Source: a virus
Strand: one strand, 5' to 3'
Virus record (IMG/VR): IMGVR_UViG_3300048582_000098
Span: 1-31,308 of that record
DNA: 31,308 nucleotides
Below, one piece after another: positions 28,109 to 31,308 of the stretch; position 1 is the first letter of the stretch, and each line of letters starts with the position of its first letter. The notes beneath the pieces are model-generated. The model did not search any database, had not been told where the DNA came from, and saw only the letters and a program-made list of their open reading frames with translations. A program made the translations under genes and the position numbers.

Positions 28109-28509
28109 GCCGCAATCCCCCACTTATCCGCAGTGGAGAACCGCACGCCCTTTTCAGCGGCGAAGCCCTCCATGACCAGAAACATATCGTTGAACCACTT
28201 TTTGCTTTGCTTGCTGGTCGATACGCCAAGCACCACAAAGCCTCCATCAAGACCTGGAACGGCCCGCTGCTTTTGAACGGATGCGCTGAAAATGTGTTTC
28301 CAGTCCTCGTCCTTGAGCTTCTGTCCGTACCACTCAACCTGACGGGAAATGTCGCGCAGCATTGCCCACATGCGACGGTTTTGCGGATCGGTGCGGCCTT
28401 CCTCTTTCATCGACCAGACGTAGCCGGCTTCAAGGTCTACGCGCTCGATGATGTGGATTGCTCGGGCGCGTTCTGTTTCGTTGCGCAGCGGGAAAGTGGG
28501 CAGGCTCAT
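28105..28509 (-). CDS. ninB: NinB recombination protein
   Basis: 134 residues from ATG 28509 (overlaps the TraR-like stop by 4 bases). Family phrases: RNETERARAIHIIERVDLEAGYVWSMKEEGRTDPQNRRMWAMLRDISRQVEWYGQKLKDEDWKHIFSASVQKQ, then FVVLGVSTSKQSKKWFNDMFLVMEGFAAEKGVRFS. NinB (Orf of lambda) binds single-stranded DNA and SSB and helps start recombination. An SSB-like protein with an intact acidic tip motif is encoded at the left end of the window, so the pairing is possible here. Confidence 0.93.
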   Translation of the reverse strand: MSLPTFPLRNETERARAIHIIERVDLEAGYVWSMKEEGRTDPQNRRMWAMLRDISRQVEWYGQKLKDEDWKHIFSASVQKQRAVPGLDGGFVVLGVSTSKQSKKWFNDMFLVMEGFAAEKGVRFSTADKWGIAA

Positions 28510-28718
28510 CTGCGCGCCCTCCCCATCAACTCCAAAACTTCCTCGCAATCCCTGCAACGCACGCAGCCTAAAACCGCCAATCTGCGCGCCTGTGCGATTT
28601 TCTCGCCGCAGGCGATACATTCCTCGGCTGATTCGCCTGCGTAGCGTATGCGCGAATTTAGAAGGCTCTCGCGGCGCGCATCTTCGTAGTCGTTAGCGCG
28701 ATCAATTTCATCGGCCAT
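28506..28718 (-). CDS. TraR/DksA-type zinc-finger protein (70 aa)
   Basis: The zinc finger is complete: Cys34-x2-Cys37-x17-Cys55-x2-Cys58 (ECIACGEKIAQARRLAVLGCVRCRDCEE). A helical N-terminus (MADEIDRANDYEDARRESLL) precedes it. Small TraR proteins of plasmids and phages bind RNA polymerase in the secondary channel and mimic DksA with ppGpp. Early expression from a phage operon could bias host transcription. Overlaps with the dnaB stop and ninB start are tight. Confidence 0.88.
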   Translation of the reverse strand: MADEIDRANDYEDARRESLLNSRIRYAGESAEECIACGEKIAQARRLAVLGCVRCRDCEEVLELMGRARR

Positions 28719-30091
28719 TAAAAGCGCTCCTTCATGTAAGCCTTGGCAGACTTGCGGATAGGCTGGACGTTTTCGGTTTCGTCATAGCTCTGCTGTGCGC
28801 AGGACACGAAGCGCGCAAGATCGCCTTGGAACTGGAGAAGGCAGAAGCCAGGCTTTGCGTGGCGGCACTTCACAACGTCAATTTCTGTTATGCCGTTCCG
28901 GCCTTGGTCGCTGTTCATGTCACGGTGGGCCATGATGATCATGTCGGCGTCTTGCTCGATCTCGCCGGAGTCGCGCAGGTCGCTCATCTTCGGCTTGGAG
29001 TCGGCGCGGGTTTCAATGCTGCGGTTGAGCTGTGCAAGCACGATGATCGGAATGCCAAGCTGTTTCGCCAGCGCTTTGAAGCCTCTGGTGTATTGGCCGA
29101 GTTCTTGGTTGCGGTTGAGCTTGCTGTTCGGCTCGGTGGCAATCAGGCTCAGGTAATCCACGACAATGACCGACAGCGGCTTAGCGCGATGCTGGAAGCG
29201 AGCAATGGCGCAGATACGGGCGAAGGTCAGCGACGGCTTGTCGCAGATGCGAACGTCTGCCTTGTGCATCTTGGCAACGGCCATTTCGAGCTTGAGCTTG
29301 TTTTCGTCGTGGCAGATCGCCTCGCCGGACTCGATGTGGTTCTGCGAAACGCCAGACGTTGCAGCCAGCGAGCGCTTGGAAAGCTCCTTAGTGGACATTT
29401 CGAGCGAGAAGATCAGCGCACCGCCACCATCACGCATTGCCACTCGGTCAGCCGCGCCAACGCCGAGAACGGTTTTTCCAGTGCCAGGCCGGCCAGCGAT
29501 GATTGCCAGATTGCCAGGACGCAGCCCGTTGATGATCCTGTCAAGGTCAGGCAGCCCGAACTCGATGCCCATGTGCTTCTTGCCGTCGAGCCGGTCTTGC
29601 ATGTCGTTAAAGACTTCGCCAAGCCCTTCGGTATGCGTCACAACGTCCGGCGTTTCATCCTCGGCATTCAGGTCGAGAACGATCCTCTGCGCTTCCGCAA
29701 CTTGCTCCGGAATGCTTCCGGCTGATTCAGCGATTGCCATCATGCGAAGGCCGGCCTGATACAACTGGCGCGCCCTTGCCCGCTCCATGACGATCACGGC
29801 ATAGCTCTCAGCATTCGCCGCGCTTGGTACGTTGCGCATGATTTCGCTGGCGTAGACGATGGTCATCTGGCCGCTTGGCAGTTCTGCGCGGATTTCCGAT
29901 AGCGTGATGCTGTCCGGCTTGAGCTTCTTGGAATGGCAACCAAGGATCATGGCGTACAGTGCCGAGTGATCTTCTTCGCTGAAGTCATCAACGGCCAGCT
30001 TTGCGCCGATCACTTCGCACAGTTCCGGCTTGTGCATCAGCGCGCCCAATACTGCGTGTTCTGCTTCGATTGAAACGAGTGGACGAGTCAT
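28718..30091 (-). CDS. Replicative DNA helicase (DnaB family)
   Basis: 457 residues, the usual length. The N-terminal domain starts MTRPLVSIEAEHAVLGALMHKPEL. The ATPase domain has Walker A GRPGTGKT (200-207), the EMSTKELSKR segment, Walker B VIVVDYLSLI (about 309-318), and SDLRDSGEIEQDADMIIMAHRD with the arginine finger region. The enzyme unwinds the phage replication fork as a hexamer. The gene directly follows the DUF1376 gene with a 4-base overlap, as in many lambdoid phages that bring their own helicase instead of recruiting the host one. Confidence 0.95.
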   Translation of the reverse strand: MTRPLVSIEAEHAVLGALMHKPELCEVIGAKLAVDDFSEEDHSALYAMILGCHSKKLKPDSITLSEIRAELPSGQMTIVYASEIMRNVPSAANAESYAVIVMERARARQLYQAGLRMMAIAESAGSIPEQVAEAQRIVLDLNAEDETPDVVTHTEGLGEVFNDMQDRLDGKKHMGIEFGLPDLDRIINGLRPGNLAIIAGRPGTGKTVLGVGAADRVAMRDGGGALIFSLEMSTKELSKRSLAATSGVSQNHIESGEAICHDENKLKLEMAVAKMHKADVRICDKPSLTFARICAIARFQHRAKPLSVIVVDYLSLIATEPNSKLNRNQELGQYTRGFKALAKQLGIPIIVLAQLNRSIETRADSKPKMSDLRDSGEIEQDADMIIMAHRDMNSDQGRNGITEIDVVKCRHAKPGFCLLQFQGDLARFVSCAQQSYDETENVQPIRKSAKAYMKERF

Positions 30092-30816
30092 GCTGCCTCC
30101 AACGCTTTCAAAGCGACTTCTTGACGGGTTAGAAACTCAAGGTCAGCGCGCCAGCCTCGGTCGTTCTGTCCAGTCCAGTGCTTGTTCGTCAGGCAGTCGT
30201 TGAAATAGCCCTCCCAGAAATCAAGATCGCGGAAAGGCTTGTCGCCGTTGATGGTCAGGCTGCAAAGGTTGCGGATGTTGGTTTTGCGTTTGGCGTTGAG
30301 AGCAACGCAGCGCGGCAGTACGTCACCGCAGACTCGGTTGTAAAGTTCAGCGATGTCAGCGTAAGAAATTTTCTTCCCGCTCTCGTCGCCGTCAGGTGAC
30401 AAGGGCTTTTGATCTTCTTGGTTACTGGTTACTGGATACTGGTTAGGGTTACGGTGGGGTTCCGTTTGGGTTTCTTCTGGCAACCCATCGGAAACCGGCT
30501 GGGTTTTCTTTGGCCTCCCACCGGATTTCCCGTTGGTTCTGTTTCGGATGCAGATGGCTTGGTACTCGGATATCTCCAAGTCGCAACGAGTGTGCCTCCA
30601 TGCGTCACCGTCGAGCCTGAAAAAAGACTCAAGAATAAGCTGGACTGATTCAACTGATGACCCGACACGGAAAGCCAAAGATCGCGCATTGTTCGGCAGC
30701 GGCTGTTCTGACTCGTAATAGAGCCAAATCATCCGCAGATATGCCATGCACTGCTCGTCTGACAATCGTGATGTGTCGCGGATAAAGTCGCCGATGTGGT
30801 GCTGGTAATAGTGCAT
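30088..30816 (-). CDS. Replication initiator-like protein (DUF1376)
   Basis: 242 residues. The start MHYYQHHIGDFIRDTSRLSDEQCMAYLRMIWLYYESEQPLPNNARSLAFRVG is the DUF1376 domain (winged-helix), which replaces lambda O in many phages. A low-complexity linker (about 100-145) with NPNQYPVTSNQE follows; it is encoded by a 7-bp tandem repeat. The C-terminus (ISYADIAELYNRVCGD..NAKRKTNIRN..DFWEGYFNDCLTNKHWTGQN..WRADLEFLTRQE) matches phage O-like C-terminal domains. The protein should bind origin DNA and load the helicase encoded next to it. Confidence 0.9.
   Translation of the reverse strand: MHYYQHHIGDFIRDTSRLSDEQCMAYLRMIWLYYESEQPLPNNARSLAFRVGSSVESVQLILESFFRLDGDAWRHTRCDLEISEYQAICIRNRTNGKSGGRPKKTQPVSDGLPEETQTEPHRNPNQYPVTSNQEDQKPLSPDGDESGKKISYADIAELYNRVCGDVLPRCVALNAKRKTNIRNLCSLTINGDKPFRDLDFWEGYFNDCLTNKHWTGQNDRGWRADLEFLTRQEVALKALEAA
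30420..30447. repeat. 7-bp tandem repeats inside the initiator gene, candidate origin iterons
   Basis: The + strand reads GGTTACT (30420-30426), GGTTACT (30427-30433), GGATACT (30434-30440) and GGTTAGG (30441-30447), with a possible fifth copy GTTACGG to 30454. Lambda and relatives keep their origin as iterons inside the O gene, and the AT-rich palindrome-like AAGAAATTTTCTT lies nearby at 30364-30376. Repeats of 7 bp are shorter than usual iterons, so the origin call is tentative. Confidence 0.45.
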
Positions 30817-31013
30817 TACTCGGCACCTTCTTCAGCTTCAAACAATGAGGGATGATCAAGAGCTGCCGTCATGTCTTTGATCAGCGCACGAAGCTGTTCA
30901 GGCTTCAGCAGGACTAACGACGGATCACCGCCGAGAAGGTCTTCCTGCTTGATGGCGTAATAACCGCCAGCAGTCATATAGGCTTCTGTTTCGTAGTGGG
31001 CTGAGAGCTTCAT
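30816..31013 (-). CDS. Small hypothetical protein of the early operon (65 aa)
   Basis: The ATG at 31013 overlaps the upstream stop by 4 bases; the stop shares a base with the initiator start. The product is acidic: MKLSAHYETEAYMTAGGYYAIKQEDLLGG, then LLKPEQLRALIKDMTAALDHPSLFEAEEGAE. The GYYAIKQED and LxPEQLRxLI phrases are typical of small phage proteins next to DUF1376 genes. No function recognised. Confidence 0.68.
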   Translation of the reverse strand: MKLSAHYETEAYMTAGGYYAIKQEDLLGGDPSLVLLKPEQLRALIKDMTAALDHPSLFEAEEGAE

Positions 31014-31264
31014 GCGGCCACCACTTGAGCAAGGCGATACTCGGCAACGCGAACGGACTTGCCGTTGCGGTTACGGATGGTCAGCCAATGTGTTTCTATC
31101 TGCATTCCTGACTGGCGCAGCTCGTCAATCCGGCTTGCCAGGCGAGCGCAGCCAAAGAGGTTTAGAGCCATGATTGAAGTGAGGAAGTTTCCGCTGTTCA
31201 GATAACCAGCGATAAGAGCGCGCTGGCTGTTGCTTGTGCTTGAGTTGGGGTTTTGATTTGTCAT
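31010..31264 (-). CDS. Helix-turn-helix protein (HTH_39-like)
   Basis: 84 residues. The phrase SQRALIAGYLNSGNFLTSIMALNLFGCARLASRIDELRQSGMQIETHWLTIRNRNGKSVRVAEYRLA matches a winged helix-turn-helix family frequent in phage early regions: A-L-x-x-F-G-C-x-R-L-x-x-R-I-x-x-L-R as the recognition helix, then two strands with the wing. It may regulate early transcription at the place where lambda has CII. A GAGGT ribosome-binding site is six bases ahead of the ATG at 31264. Family firm, role inferred. Confidence 0.85.
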   Translation of the reverse strand: MTNQNPNSSTSNSQRALIAGYLNSGNFLTSIMALNLFGCARLASRIDELRQSGMQIETHWLTIRNRNGKSVRVAEYRLAQVVAA

Positions 31265-31308
31265 ATACTGACCTCGCTATGTTGTACTTGAGGCCACCCT
31301 GTCCGGTG
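31265..31308. other. Leader of the right early operon, cut by the window end
   Basis: These 44 bases hold the ribosome-binding site GAGGT for the HTH gene. I see no complete promoter. The immunity region (repressor, Cro, pR, pL) is expected beyond this edge. Confidence 0.4.

Noticed and set aside
28826-29725. A 299-codon open frame on the + strand opposite the helicase gene.
   Set aside because: It lies wholly antisense to the clear DnaB coding region with all its motifs, and its product shows no domain; long antisense frames are common opposite GC-rich genes.
1-31308. CRISPR array, insertion sequence or transposase.
   Set aside because: No regularly spaced repeats and no transposase-like reading frame were found.

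Overview
The window reads as most of one temperate, lambda-like (lambdoid) phage genome with a short-tailed (podovirus) virion. Moderate-to-high G+C, a serine-tRNA attachment site and the protein types (a DUF4376 protein next to the tail fibre, an acidic SSB tail, NinB/NinZ-like genes) point to a gammaproteobacterial host, most likely Pseudomonas or a relative; the genus is inference. The tail module has no tape measure, sheath or tail-tube genes. Instead it has a P22-type portal, an SU10-like capsid protein, an adaptor, a nozzle-like protein and alanine/glycine-rich ejection-type proteins.

Layout. 1-4071 (+): the far part of the leftward early (pL-type) operon, with the end of an SSB-like gene, a terminator, a run of small tightly overlapping accessory genes and an excisionase-like gene. 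4039-5010 (-): tyrosine integrase, convergent with the excisionase. 5011-5306: attachment region, with two inverted repeats, the 3' half of a tRNA-Ser(CGA) gene (attP core) and a candidate promoter. 5307-5816 (+): an unusual lambda-Int-arm-domain/HNH protein. 5869-24837 (-): the late operon, read from right to left: coiled-coil membrane protein, small and large terminase, portal, head/decoration proteins, scaffold, major capsid, adaptor, nozzle, GNAT, ejection-type proteins, tail fibre, DUF4376 protein and a lysis cassette at the far end. 24838-25111: a compact late control region with a promoter and two tandem terminators. 25112-31264 (-): rightward early operon with HTH protein, DUF1376 initiator-like protein, DnaB helicase, TraR-like, NinB, NinZ, DUF3310, nuclease, phosphoesterase and antiterminator Q.

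How it works together. An HTH protein and a replication pair (DUF1376 plus DnaB) are made early, and a 7-bp tandem repeat inside the DUF1376 gene is a candidate origin. The last gene of that operon encodes a Q-type antiterminator. Just beyond it lie a good sigma70 promoter and two intrinsic terminators, so Q probably lets late transcription through into about 19 kb of virion and lysis genes, past two further internal terminators. The two early operons point away from each other off the two ends of the window, so the repressor/Cro switch should lie in the missing sequence joining position 31308 to position 1. Because phage genes continue on both sides of the attachment core, this is the free (virion or circular) form and not a simple integrated prophage.

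Most worth a second look: the Int-arm/HNH fusion beside attP, an antisense 32-residue membrane protein with its own promoter-like signals beside the tail-fibre gene, and the late leader region, which may yield a small RNA.
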